Shown one piece after another: positions 1 through 7,703 of a stretch of 33,825 nucleotides of DNA. Under the pieces are notes generated by a model. That model saw only the letters and a program-made list of their open reading frames with translations. It was not told where the DNA came from and searched no databases. The stretch lies in the NCBI RefSeq assembly GCF_001010415.1, contig NZ_JPLE01000052.1:1-33825 (forward strand). Direction: 5' to 3'. This DNA is from Xanthomonas pisi DSM 18956 (GTDB lineage: Bacteria; Pseudomonadota; Gammaproteobacteria; Xanthomonadales; Xanthomonadaceae). A program made the translations under genes and the position numbers. The stretch's first letter is position 1. The number at the start of each line of letters is the position of its first letter.

Positions 1-103
1 CAAGACAGTTGCTCTCCCGGTGGGAGCCGGGCTTACCTCGCGCCGGGAGAGGGCTTATCTCGCCACGAGACGTGCATGAGTGAGTGAGCCTACGCCCGAT
101 CAT

Positions 104-149
104 CCCTTCTCCCATCGGGAGAAGGTGGCGCGAAGCGCCGGATGAGGGT
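104..149 (+). repeat. REP-like palindromic repeat, copy 1
   Basis: A 9-bp hairpin (ccttctccc / gggagaagg, positions 105-113 and 117-125) is followed by a 24-nt tail (126-149) containing a second small hairpin (ggcgc-gaa-gcgcc). The same hairpin plus tail, with one difference in the tail, recurs at 22187-22234, and an inverted relative lies at 22256-22301. Short palindromes of this type are dispersed in Xanthomonas intergenic DNA. Confidence 0.75.
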
Positions 150-346
150 ACGTGCGAAGCCTCGTGCAGCTGGGATCCGGCAGGGCTTCGGGATGCGCCG
201 CGCTGGGGGCGCTGGTGATGCACCATCGACTGCGACCCACTGCACAAGGTGGCGCAAAATTTCCTGGTTACTTTTTGCAAACCCATGAATTGCAGACGAA
301 TTTAACGCTATCGCGTTGAATCATTTTTTCTATCGTACTTAAGCGG

Positions 347-369
347 AATAGTGATGAATCATCACTATT
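347..369. promoter_or_regulatory. Perfect 23-bp palindrome, candidate operator
   Basis: The arms aatagtgatga (347-357) and tcatcactatt (359-369) are exact reverse complements around a single central base. The site lies in the AT-rich patch about 180 bp upstream of the PQQ-type gene. Its length and symmetry fit a dimeric repressor or activator binding site. No regulator gene is adjacent, and which protein binds it is unknown. Confidence 0.45.
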
Positions 370-550
370 TGTGCGATTAACGCACGTGCTGAACGCAAAT
401 TTTTCGAGCTGGTAGCACCAGATACAAACGGACCCGACCGTCGCATGAATACAGCGGCGTGCGCGTGTTGCACGGACACGGCAATCGGCGATCTTCACCA
501 CGCAGATCCGGGGGGATCCAGCGCTTCCTTCCATCAATGGACATGCCGTG

Positions 551-2281
551 ATGACCAACTCCAATCGCCGCTTGCGGTTACGCAGTTTGACGCTCATTCC
601 CTGCCTGCTTGCCAGCGCAGTGGCTTTCGCCCAGCCCGGCGCCGCCACCGCCCAACAGTCGGTTTCATCCCTGGATGCCCAGGCGTTCGCGCGCTCCGGC
701 CAGGTGTGGAGCGCCTTCGGCAGCAACCTCCCGTTCGCGAGCCCCACCAATTGGCCCACCGCCGGTGGCGGTTACTTCAACTCGCGCTTCGCACCGGGTG
801 AGTGGAAGATCAATCGCACCACCGTCAAAGGCCTCAAGCCGGCCTGGACCCTGACCACCACCGGCGACATCTCGGCTACGCCGAGCGTGGAGGGCGGCAC
901 CCTGTATGTGCCCGACTGGGGCGGCACCCTGTACAGCGTCGACACCCAGACCGGCAAGCCGAACTGGCAGGCCAAGTTGTCCGACTACACCGGCAACGCC
1001 GCCTCGGTGACGCGCAACACCCCGGCCATCAGCGCCAAGAGCATCATCGTCGGCGACCAGGCTGCAGGCACCGTGCTGGCGATCGACAAGAAGACCGGCA
1101 AGCTGTTGTGGAAGACCACTGCCGAAGCCAACCCGCAAGCACGCATCACCTCCTCGCCGGTCATCTACGGCAACCGCATTTACGTGCCGGTGTCCTCCGG
1201 CGACTGGGGCAATCTCGACCCGACCCATACCTTCAGCTTCCGCGGCAGCGTCGTGGCGCTGGATCTGAACACCGGCAAGAAGCTGTGGCAGTTCTACAAC
1301 GTGCCCGAGGGCTACACCGGCGCCTCGGTGTGGGGCCAGGTGGCGATCGATCCGATCAGCCGCCGCCTGTATTTCGGCACCGGCAACAACTACAACATTC
1401 CGCAGAGCGTGGGCAACTGCGTCTCCAATGCGCGCTCCTACCGCGGCAGCGAGCTCACCGTGCAGGACGAACTGAACTGCATGGCGCCGGATAACTACGT
1501 CGACTCGGTGGTGGCGTTGAATCTGGATACCGGCAAGCTGGCCTGGGCCAATCGCGCACAGGGTTACGACGCCTGGAACCTGTCGTGCATCGTCGCACCC
1601 ACCAACGGCCTTTGCCCGAATACACAGGCAACCAACCTGACCGGCCCCGATTACGATTTCGGTGGTGCCGGCGTGCAGCTGTTCACCGTGTGGCGTGACG
1701 GCAAGCCGCAGCAGCTGGTCGGCGCAGGGCAGAAGAGTGGCATCTATTGGGCCTTCGACGCCAGGACCGGCGCCAAGGTGTGGTCCACCCAGGTCGGTCC
1801 GGGCGGCACCACAGGCGGCGTCGAATGGGGCACCGCGTTCGACCCGTACAAGTCGCAGGTCTATGTGGCCATCAACAACAGCTCCAACGCCACCTACACG
1901 CTGGGACCGGACAACACCGTCAGCCACAACGGCGGCTCGTGGGCGGCACTGGATGCCGCCACCGGCAAGATCAAGTGGCAGGTCAAGGTACCCGGCATCA
2001 ACCGCGTGAATCCGAACGTGCCGGCCGGCGGCCAGGGCTCGCTGACCGTGTCGCCGAACCTGCTGTACGCCGGTTCGATGGCCGGCAACATGGTCGCCCT
2101 CGACACCGACACCGGCGCCACGCTGTGGAACTACGACGCCACCGGCTCGGTCATCAGCTCGCCGGCCGTGGTCAATGGTGCGTTGTATTGGGGCGCCGGC
2201 TACGGCCGCTTCAACTTCGGTACTGCAGCGACCAGCAACCAGCTGATCAAGTTCGTGCCGGACAGCGGTGCGGCCAAGTAA
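551..2281 (+). CDS. Secreted PQQ-type beta-propeller protein (quinoprotein dehydrogenase-like)
   Basis: This 576-aa protein resembles periplasmic quinoprotein dehydrogenases, closest in pattern to polyvinyl-alcohol-dehydrogenase-like enzymes. A Sec-type signal peptide is visible (an arginine-rich start, a hydrophobic stretch, then AVAFAQ near residue 30). The mature part holds at least seven propeller-blade motifs of the form D-x-x-TG-x-x-x-W, for example DTQTGKPNW, DKKTGKLLW, DLNTGKKLW, DARTGAKVW, DAATGKIKW and DTDTGATLW. The segment GGVEWGTAFD matches the conserved block of this family. No CxxCH heme motif is present, so it lacks the cytochrome c domain found in some relatives, and electrons would have to go to a separate acceptor. 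The ATG at 551 is preferred over the adjoining GTG at 548. It is monocistronic, followed by a hairpin at 2331-2348. The substrate is unknown, and a structural or binding role without catalysis is possible. Confidence 0.8.
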   Translation: MTNSNRRLRLRSLTLIPCLLASAVAFAQPGAATAQQSVSSLDAQAFARSGQVWSAFGSNLPFASPTNWPTAGGGYFNSRFAPGEWKINRTTVKGLKPAWTLTTTGDISATPSVEGGTLYVPDWGGTLYSVDTQTGKPNWQAKLSDYTGNAASVTRNTPAISAKSIIVGDQAAGTVLAIDKKTGKLLWKTTAEANPQARITSSPVIYGNRIYVPVSSGDWGNLDPTHTFSFRGSVVALDLNTGKKLWQFYNVPEGYTGASVWGQVAIDPISRRLYFGTGNNYNIPQSVGNCVSNARSYRGSELTVQDELNCMAPDNYVDSVVALNLDTGKLAWANRAQGYDAWNLSCIVAPTNGLCPNTQATNLTGPDYDFGGAGVQLFTVWRDGKPQQLVGAGQKSGIYWAFDARTGAKVWSTQVGPGGTTGGVEWGTAFDPYKSQVYVAINNSSNATYTLGPDNTVSHNGGSWAALDAATGKIKWQVKVPGINRVNPNVPAGGQGSLTVSPNLLYAGSMAGNMVALDTDTGATLWNYDATGSVISSPAVVNGALYWGAGYGRFNFGTAATSNQLIKFVPDSGAAK

Positions 2282-2322
2282 GCGGCTAGCACCTGCCCTG
2301 CGTTGACGCGCAGCGATGGCAA

Positions 2323-2354
2323 GACGACGGCGCCACCTTCGGGTGGCGTCGTTG
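2323..2354 (+). terminator. Probable terminator hairpin after the PQQ-type gene
   Basis: The stem cgccacc (2331-2337) and ggtggcg (2342-2348) close a stable ttcg tetraloop. Outer bases (acgac / gtcgt) extend the pairing with a bulge. The hairpin is 50 bp after the stop codon. The T-run is weak, so the assignment is moderate. Confidence 0.5.
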
Positions 2355-2724
2355 TATCTGCGCTCATCAGGACCCTGACGCAGGACGCGGTGGATGGCGG
2401 ATGTTTGCGTGCCGATCGGGCACGGCAACAGCGGCGTACCTCCGATTCCCGTCCAATCCAGCTGCGAGGTGGCGCAACAGCGCCACGCCATGCGTTAGCG
2501 CCGCGCTTGTGTGTGCGCCCGGGGATGCGCCCAGGCAGTGCGATGGGGTTGCAACTGTCCTGCATGCCGGTCGGGCCAAGCAACCAGGGCGCGCGCGTGA
2601 TCCACTTAAAATCGGGTGCGCGATCGCCTCCAATGCGCCACCCGGATGTGGCGTCGTGGAATTGGCGCGCGCCAGATCGCGCAGAAGGACAGCGATCGGT
2701 GTGCCGAGGTCACACCAAGAGCAA

Positions 2725-2790
2725 CTAACAGAACGACTGCGCTCACCACCAGGCGGGCGCGGCCTGTGCTCGATGCGGCATGTCCCATTC
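2725..2790 (+). repeat. Diverged dispersed repeat, copy A
   Basis: The stretch containing gcgctcacc, then about ten variable bases, then cgcggcctg matches, in opposite orientation, the segment at 18235-18319. A taacag motif precedes both copies. Both lie in gene-free DNA at the 3' ends of genes. This looks like a degenerate family of intergenic repeats, not a coding unit. Confidence 0.45.
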
Positions 2791-2956
2791 GTACACTGCG
2801 CTTCCTCCGCGCCGCCCACGCCCACCTGACGACTGCTGGCTACGTTGTGTTAGCCGCTCTAAATGCCGTGGTGGTCACGCCAGGAAGGCAACGTGTTTCG
2901 GTGCCGGCCACGACATCGGTGCACATGCCGGCCACGCTGCGGTAGCGGCATGACCG

Positions 2957-3184
2957 CTACAAACGCGTGACCTGGCACAGCCGGATCTGCCCAGCTTCCA
3001 GCCCATGCGCCTCGGCCGCGCGACGGCGCAAGGCGCACACCAGTCCTGCGGCATCCAGCACACCGTCGGCAGGCACCTCCACGCTATGGGCGAGTTGCCC
3101 CCACAGCACCGGCCGACCATCGCAATAGCCTTCGTAGTCGGCGAAATAATGCAGCTGGCGCAGCTCAGGTACCGACGTGGACAT
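2957..3184 (-). CDS. Small hypothetical protein (75 aa), third gene of the AroQ-like operon
   Basis: I do not recognise this family. The protein begins MSTSVPELRQLHYFADYEGY and ends ...GQIRLCQVTRL. It has no signal peptide or membrane segment. The N-terminal half is aromatic-rich (HYFADYEGYCDGRPVLW) and the C-terminal half is probably helical. The ATG at 3184 lies inside the 3' end of the preceding gene (20-nt overlap), so translation is likely coupled and the product probably works with the AroQ-like proteins upstream. A longer reading in the same frame is a shadow of the neighbour. A short hairpin (gtagcgg / ccgctac, 2942-2960) covers the stop codon. Confidence 0.6.
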   Translation of the reverse strand: MSTSVPELRQLHYFADYEGYCDGRPVLWGQLAHSVEVPADGVLDAAGLVCALRRRAAEAHGLEAGQIRLCQVTRL

Positions 3185-3614
3185 CGCCCTGGATCTCCGT
3201 GCAGCCCAGATGTTCCAACGCGATTTCCAGCCCGAGCAGATAGCTCTGCGCGCAGTAACCGCGCACCGTCGCAATGCACTCGCCCAGACCCGCCGGCAGG
3301 CAGCGCTCCGGCCGGTCGGTGCTGTCGTCATGCGCCTCCACGTAGGGGTAGCGCAACGACGCCAGCACCCGGTGCAGGCGTACGCTGTCCACGCAACTGC
3401 CCGGATCGATCAACGCAATTTCCATCCGCGCCTGTCCGGCCACGCGCAAGGCATCCAGCAACTCCTGCTCCGACCCGCAGGCACGCAAGGCCACCGTCTT
3501 GCCCGCGTCGCCGGCACACTGCACCAGCTGCCGGATCACGGCCCGCGGCAACGGCTGCGACCCACGCACCAGCGGCGACGATGCTTCCGGCCCACGTACG
3601 ATCATGATCGACAT
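3165..3614 (-). CDS. Degenerate type II 3-dehydroquinase-like protein (AroQ-like paralogue B, 149 aa)
   Basis: The 149-aa protein keeps the length and fold pattern of type II 3-dehydroquinate dehydratase (AroQ), which makes 3-dehydroshikimate in the shikimate pathway. It starts MSIMIVRGP where AroQ has the ILVLHGPN strand, and has ALIDPGSCVDSVRLHRVL where AroQ has IINPAAxTHTSVALRDAL. Then PYVEAHDD replaces PxIEVHLSN, and YCAQSYLLGLEIALEHLG matches the C-terminal GxxGYxLAL helix. The P-loop Asn, the Asn of the NPAA motif and the THT His are replaced; the VEAH His is kept. I therefore infer loss of dehydroquinase activity. The start at 3614 is chosen because AroQ alignment begins there; it lies 10 nt after the upstream paralogue's stop. 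Its function is unknown; ligand binding or a structural role is possible. Confidence 0.65.
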   Translation of the reverse strand: MSIMIVRGPEASSPLVRGSQPLPRAVIRQLVQCAGDAGKTVALRACGSEQELLDALRVAGQARMEIALIDPGSCVDSVRLHRVLASLRYPYVEAHDDSTDRPERCLPAGLGECIATVRGYCAQSYLLGLEIALEHLGCTEIQGDVHVGT

Positions 3615-3624
3615 GCCGGCGTCC

Positions 3625-4053
3625 TCAGGCAGCCACGCGCAACGGCGCGTGCAACGACGGCAGACAACGCGCGGCAATGCCCAGCGACATCGCATAGGCA
3701 CGCGGCGCATCGTGCGGCGCAATTACCACCGCCAACGGCGCATGCTGCGGATGCAGCCACGGCTCCAGTTCCTGCGCCGCATCGGCATGCAGCTCGATGT
3801 ACGGCGTGGGCAATGCATCCACCGCCGCACGCAAGGCCCTGGCACAGCTGCGCTCGGACAGCGGCAGATCGCCCGAGTCCAGCAACACCAGTTCCACCTC
3901 GGCATCGCCACCGGCCGCATGCAGCTCGGCAATCAAGCTATCCACATCAGCACACGCCAGCGTGCGCAATGCACGCCCAGCACACTCAGGCAACTGCACC
4001 GGCACCAACGGCGCCGGATCGGTCTGAGGACCTCGCAAAATCAGGATACACAT
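3625..4053 (-). CDS. Degenerate type II 3-dehydroquinase-like protein (AroQ-like paralogue A, 142 aa)
   Basis: This is the first gene of the minus-strand trio, a 142-aa protein of AroQ size. MCILILRGPQ aligns with the AroQ start (x-ILVLHGPN). VELVLLDSGDLPLSERSCARAL takes the place of the strand ending in NPAA plus the THTSVALRDAL helix. PYIELHADAAQELEPW aligns with PxIEVHLSNxxxREPF, and APRAYAMSLGIAARCL with the C-terminal GYxLAL helix. The Asn of GPN, the Asn and His of the second motif and the Arg of the RE-F motif are all replaced, and only the ELH histidine survives, so catalysis is unlikely. It is paralogous to the next gene. The 253-bp region upstream is shared with the divergent J-HscC-J operon. 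Confidence 0.6.
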   Translation of the reverse strand: MCILILRGPQTDPAPLVPVQLPECAGRALRTLACADVDSLIAELHAAGGDAEVELVLLDSGDLPLSERSCARALRAAVDALPTPYIELHADAAQELEPWLHPQHAPLAVVIAPHDAPRAYAMSLGIAARCLPSLHAPLRVAA

Positions 4054-4306
4054 CGTTTTTGGCTCAACGCACCACAGTGCGGGAGTGCCAAGGTAGATCT
4101 GCGCGGCGTAAAGAGGCTAGGCACGTTCCGGCGTGCTGACATAAAGAGTACGTAATGGCTGCATGTACCGATTCATTCAAAACCCCATCCGCCCTGTAGG
4201 ACAGCGGCGTAAAGTTCGTCCGCCACCGGTCGATAACGCGTGATTGGAGCCGGGAGCAGGTCAGGATGGAACGCGATCACCCCATCGGGGTTGCAGGATT
4301 GCAACG

Positions 4307-5977
4307 ATGAGCTGGGCAATGGAAGCGCTGGGTCTCTCAGCGGATGCCGATGCGCGCGCGATCAAGCGCGCGTACGCCGCACGCCTGAAAACCACTCGCC
4401 CGGATGATGATCCGGTGGCATTCCAGCAACTGCACGAAACCTATCAGGCCGCATTGGCGTGGTTAGAAGCAACACCGTGGCTGGACGCCGCAGCGACGGC
4501 CGCGGACATCGACGCCGGCACGCCAATGGCATCGAAACAGCAGTCAGTTTCGATCAACGAAGAAGCACGCATCAGCCACCGCCGCGTGCATGCTGAACTC
4601 GTGCAGCAGCCGTTGCTGGAAGCCGAACTGACACAGTGGCAGGACGATGCCCATGTGCAGGAAGTCGCCACGCGCATCCTCGCTGCGACCCACTCCATGC
4701 CCGCAGCAGACTTTAGCGCCTGGTCGCGCGCCCTGCCCGAACTCTGGTCGCTGGAATTGCGCCCACGCATTGGCTACGACATCGCCAACCGGATAGCACA
4801 CGATGGCGTGACCCTGTCCGACGCAGCCTTCGATGCCTTGGTCGCCGCTTTCTCCGATGACCCAGACAGCGATTTGCGTTATGCGCTCTGGACCGGCCGC
4901 GTGATGGCTATCGTACTTGGGAGGTCGCCGGATCTCCTTGACCAGTGGATGACGCAGCGGGTCACTGTGCTACCCGACGACGAACGCGCCATGCTCGGCA
5001 CTTACGTCTTGCGTGCATTGCGCCAAAGACAGGCGTCGCTGCCACTGGACGCCATCGACACGCTATCGAGGACTCTATGTTGGAGCCAGTTAGATCACGA
5101 TCGAGAAGATCGCGCTTGGCTGCACGATGCGCGCAAGTCGGCACAGGTGCAGGAGCGCAGTCGGCGACGACTCGCTGCACTGGCGCCTGGCGGCGATGCG
5201 GCCGTTCTGGCCAAGGAACTGGAAGCGGCACACTGGCAGAGGATGACGCCACAATGGGCCGAAGCGCTCAGAGCACGCGTGGTCGGGCCACCCTCACGGT
5301 GGGAGTGCTTCCTGTCTGCCTTGCTGCCGATGCGGCCGACCTGGATGTACCGCTTCTGCGGCATCGTCAATCAATGGTTCCCCCGCGGTTTGCCCGCAGT
5401 GCTACAGCCGCGACACGTGCGCTTCTGGAGGCAGCTGGGCGACCCGCGACGCCCTCATGGCTGGCAGCTGGCGGTCGATCTTGGACGCGGACTGGTCGTC
5501 GCCGCCTTGCTCGCAACCGGGGCGACCTTGATGCTTCCGATTGCCGGTATCGCCGCTGCGTCCTGGATTTTCAGCGCTCTAGGGGCGAGTCTGGCGATCT
5601 GGAGTGCGCTGGTGCTGGTCCAGATGGCGGCGCGCTGGCAGGCGCGCACCACGCTTTCGAGCAAGGGTAAGCGCATTGCGCACCGCTGGGCGGTGCCGAC
5701 AGCCAGCATCGTCATCCTGGCAGGCATGCGCAGCGGCGGTTGGGGAGCCGCCTGTAGCGCAGCGCTTGCCTATATCGCCATTTTTCGCCTCACGGGGCGT
5801 ATGGAAGCCGATTCACGATCGGCGATCATGCCCATGCTCACGTTTGTGGGACTAGGCACGCCGGTCCTGCTGGTGTCGCAGGCGGGTGCCTGGCCTGGCA
5901 CGATTTTCGCGCTGCTGCTTTGGGTGGTCTCGCTGATCCAGGATGCGCAGCATCGTCGCCTGCATGGGCACCAATAA
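4307..5977 (+). CDS. J-like membrane co-chaperone (first copy, 556 aa), partner of HscC
   Basis: The first 52 residues form a short J-like domain (LGLSADADARAIKRAYA, then TRPDDDP, then FQQLHETYQAAL). The invariant HPD of classical J domains reads RPD here. J proteins stimulate ATP hydrolysis by Hsp70, and in E. coli the HscC gene has comparable membrane J-protein neighbours (DjlB, DjlC). A predicted soluble helical region (60-380) is followed by four or five hydrophobic segments at about 390-445, 460-490 and 505-545, so the protein is probably anchored in the inner membrane with the J domain in the cytoplasm. The ATG at 4307 has an AGGA 8 nt upstream and matches the start of the paralogue at 7700; an earlier ATG at 4244 would add residues without counterpart there. 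HscC follows after 34 nt. 45 of the first 52 residues match the second copy. Confidence 0.75.
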   Translation: MSWAMEALGLSADADARAIKRAYAARLKTTRPDDDPVAFQQLHETYQAALAWLEATPWLDAAATAADIDAGTPMASKQQSVSINEEARISHRRVHAELVQQPLLEAELTQWQDDAHVQEVATRILAATHSMPAADFSAWSRALPELWSLELRPRIGYDIANRIAHDGVTLSDAAFDALVAAFSDDPDSDLRYALWTGRVMAIVLGRSPDLLDQWMTQRVTVLPDDERAMLGTYVLRALRQRQASLPLDAIDTLSRTLCWSQLDHDREDRAWLHDARKSAQVQERSRRRLAALAPGGDAAVLAKELEAAHWQRMTPQWAEALRARVVGPPSRWECFLSALLPMRPTWMYRFCGIVNQWFPRGLPAVLQPRHVRFWRQLGDPRRPHGWQLAVDLGRGLVVAALLATGATLMLPIAGIAAASWIFSALGASLAIWSALVLVQMAARWQARTTLSSKGKRIAHRWAVPTASIVILAGMRSGGWGAACSAALAYIAIFRLTGRMEADSRSAIMPMLTFVGLGTPVLLVSQAGAWPGTIFALLLWVVSLIQDAQHRRLHGHQ

Positions 5978-6011
5978 AATTTCCGCACTGAATGGACACA
6001 AGGATCTGCTC

Positions 6012-7703
6012 ATGATCGTAGGTATCGACCTCGGCACCACACACTCGCTGATCGGCGTGCACGATGCCGAGGGTGGGAGGTTGTTTTCCAATCCGCACGG
6101 CAGCCTGCTGACACCGTCGGTGATCAGCATCGGCGACGACGGCAGCCTGCTGGTCGGCCAGCCGGCACGCGAGCGCCTGGTGACACATCCACACCTGAGC
6201 ATGGCGGCATTCAAACGCTGGATGGGGAGCCCGCGCGAAACCAAGCTGGGCCAGCGCAGCTTCCGCCCCGAAGAGTTATCTGCACTGATCCTGCGCTCGT
6301 TGATTGCCGATGCCGAAGCGGCGCTGGGCAGCAAGATCGAAGAAGCGGTGATCAGCGTCCCTGCCTACTTTTCCGATGCGCAGCGTAAAGCCACGCGTGT
6401 GGCCGGCGAACTGGCGGGTATTCGCGTGGAACGGCTGATCAACGAGCCCACCGCCGCCGCGCTGGCCTACGGGCTGCAGGAACGTGGCGGCGAAGGCCGC
6501 GTGCTGGTACTGGACCTGGGCGGCGGCACGTTCGACGTGTCGCTGCTGGAAATGTTCGATGGCGTGGTCGAAGTGCACGCCAGTGCCGGCGACAATTTTC
6601 TCGGCGGCGAGGATTTTCTCGAGGTACTGGTGGAAGGCTTCTGTGCCGAGCATCGCCTCGATGCTGCCAAGCTTGCGCCTGGCGACAGCGCGCAGCTGCG
6701 CCGCCGGCTGGAACAGCTCAAGCGCGAACTGAGTACGCAGGCACAAGGCGCGCTCAACGTGAGCATGGCCGGACACAGCTATGCCTGGGAAATCGACGAA
6801 GCACGCTTTGCGCAGCTGGCCGAGCCGTTGCTGCAGCGTATGCGTGCGCCGATCGAGCGCGCCTTGCGCGATGCAAAGCTCAAACCCTCTGAGCTGGACG
6901 ACATCGTGCTGGTTGGCGGCGCAGTGCGCATGCCGATGATCAGCCGCCTGGCCACGCGCATGCTTGGCCGGCTACCGCTGCGTCACGTCAACCCGGATCA
7001 TGCCATCGCGTTGGGCGCGGTCGTCGCTGCCGGCCTGAAAAGCCGCGACGAGAGCCTGCGCGAAGTGGTGCTCACCGATGTCTGCCCGTACACCCTGGGT
7101 ACGCAGGTGGCGCGTCAAGGCAACGACGGCAAGGTCCGCTCCGGCTATTTCCATCCCATCATCCCGCGCAACAGCGTGGTGCCGGTGAGCCGCGAGGACC
7201 GCTTCTATCCAATGAACGAGCAGCAAAGCCAGGTCATCATCGATGTCTACCAGGGCGAAAATCCCATGGTGGAAAAGAACATCAAGCTGGGAGAACTGCG
7301 TGTTGCGCTGGATCCCAAGCGTTCACGCGACGAGCAAGGAGTGCTGACCCGCTTCACCTACGATGTCGATGGGCTGCTGCAAGTCGAGGTGATCGAGGAT
7401 GCCACCGGCAAGCGTCACGAGCTGGTACTGGAACAGAATCCAGGGCTGCTCGATCGTGAGGAGATCACGCGGCGACTGCAGGCGTTGGCGGCCATCAAGG
7501 TGCATCCGCGCGACCAGCAGCAGAATATCGCGTTGATGGCGCGGACCGAGCGCGTCTACGAGGAATACATCGACGCACGGCACATGGTGCAGCAGTGGAT
7601 GGCGCAGTTCCGTGAGGTGCTCGAGAGCCAGGATCTACACCGTATCGAGCGCCACCGCGACGAACTTGCGCAGGCGTTGGACGAGCTGGAGGCGCGTGCA
7701 TGA
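6012..7703 (+). CDS. hscC: Hsp70 chaperone of the HscC subfamily
   Basis: The 563-aa protein is shorter than DnaK (about 640) and has the size of HscC. Nucleotide-binding motifs are complete: phosphate-1 IDLGTTHSLIGV (residues 4-15), NEPTAAALAYG (about 145-155), phosphate-2 VLDLGGGTFDVSLLE (about 167-181) and the adenosine motif DIVLVGGAVRMPMI (about 297-310). A substrate-binding beta domain follows, starting near VCPYTLGTQV, with a short C-terminal helical part instead of a full DnaK lid. The ATG at 6012 begins directly at the conserved MIVGIDLGTT and has AAGGA upstream. The gene lies between two J-like genes, 34 nt after the first and overlapping the second by 4 nt (ATGA), so the three are almost certainly one operon. 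HscC is a specialised Hsp70 whose clients are poorly known. Confidence 0.88.
   Translation: MIVGIDLGTTHSLIGVHDAEGGRLFSNPHGSLLTPSVISIGDDGSLLVGQPARERLVTHPHLSMAAFKRWMGSPRETKLGQRSFRPEELSALILRSLIADAEAALGSKIEEAVISVPAYFSDAQRKATRVAGELAGIRVERLINEPTAAALAYGLQERGGEGRVLVLDLGGGTFDVSLLEMFDGVVEVHASAGDNFLGGEDFLEVLVEGFCAEHRLDAAKLAPGDSAQLRRRLEQLKRELSTQAQGALNVSMAGHSYAWEIDEARFAQLAEPLLQRMRAPIERALRDAKLKPSELDDIVLVGGAVRMPMISRLATRMLGRLPLRHVNPDHAIALGAVVAAGLKSRDESLREVVLTDVCPYTLGTQVARQGNDGKVRSGYFHPIIPRNSVVPVSREDRFYPMNEQQSQVIIDVYQGENPMVEKNIKLGELRVALDPKRSRDEQGVLTRFTYDVDGLLQVEVIEDATGKRHELVLEQNPGLLDREEITRRLQALAAIKVHPRDQQQNIALMARTERVYEEYIDARHMVQQWMAQFREVLESQDLHRIERHRDELAQALDELEARA

Larger units (their letters stand above)
1..550. 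other. Gene-free left flank with repeats and an AT-rich patch
   Basis: No convincing coding region is visible. Positions 12-20 and 43-51 form 9-bp inverted arms (ctctcccgg / ccgggagag). A REP-like element lies at 104-149. From about 255 to 415 the base composition turns clearly AT-rich compared with the rest of the window, as expected for a promoter or regulatory region of the downstream PQQ-type gene. A perfect 23-bp palindrome (347-369) and a smaller inverted repeat (aacgc-4-gcgtt, 304-317) sit in this patch. Open frames here lack a plausible protein composition. Confidence 0.6.
2282..2956. other. Intergenic stretch between convergent genes; no gene seen
   Basis: This 675-bp region separates two convergent transcription units. 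Apart from the hairpin near 2331 and a diverged repeat at about 2725-2790 (a relative lies on the other strand at 18235-18319), I see no coding sequence. Open frames on both strands have the composition of random high-GC reading. Near its right end, tgccggccacg occurs twice (about 2903-2937). Confidence 0.5.

Noticed and set aside
268..759. Minus-strand 163-aa frame at the left end
   Set aside because: It overlaps the 5' end of the quinoprotein gene and the AT-rich regulatory patch and has no domain.
665..2491. Large minus-strand open frame opposite the PQQ-type gene (608 aa)
   Set aside because: It is the high-GC shadow of a gene with clear propeller motifs and a signal peptide; its own product has no recognisable domain.
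2303..2829. Short plus- and minus-strand frames in the gap after the PQQ-type gene
   Set aside because: Composition is that of random high-GC reading, with no ribosome-binding site or similarity that I recognise.
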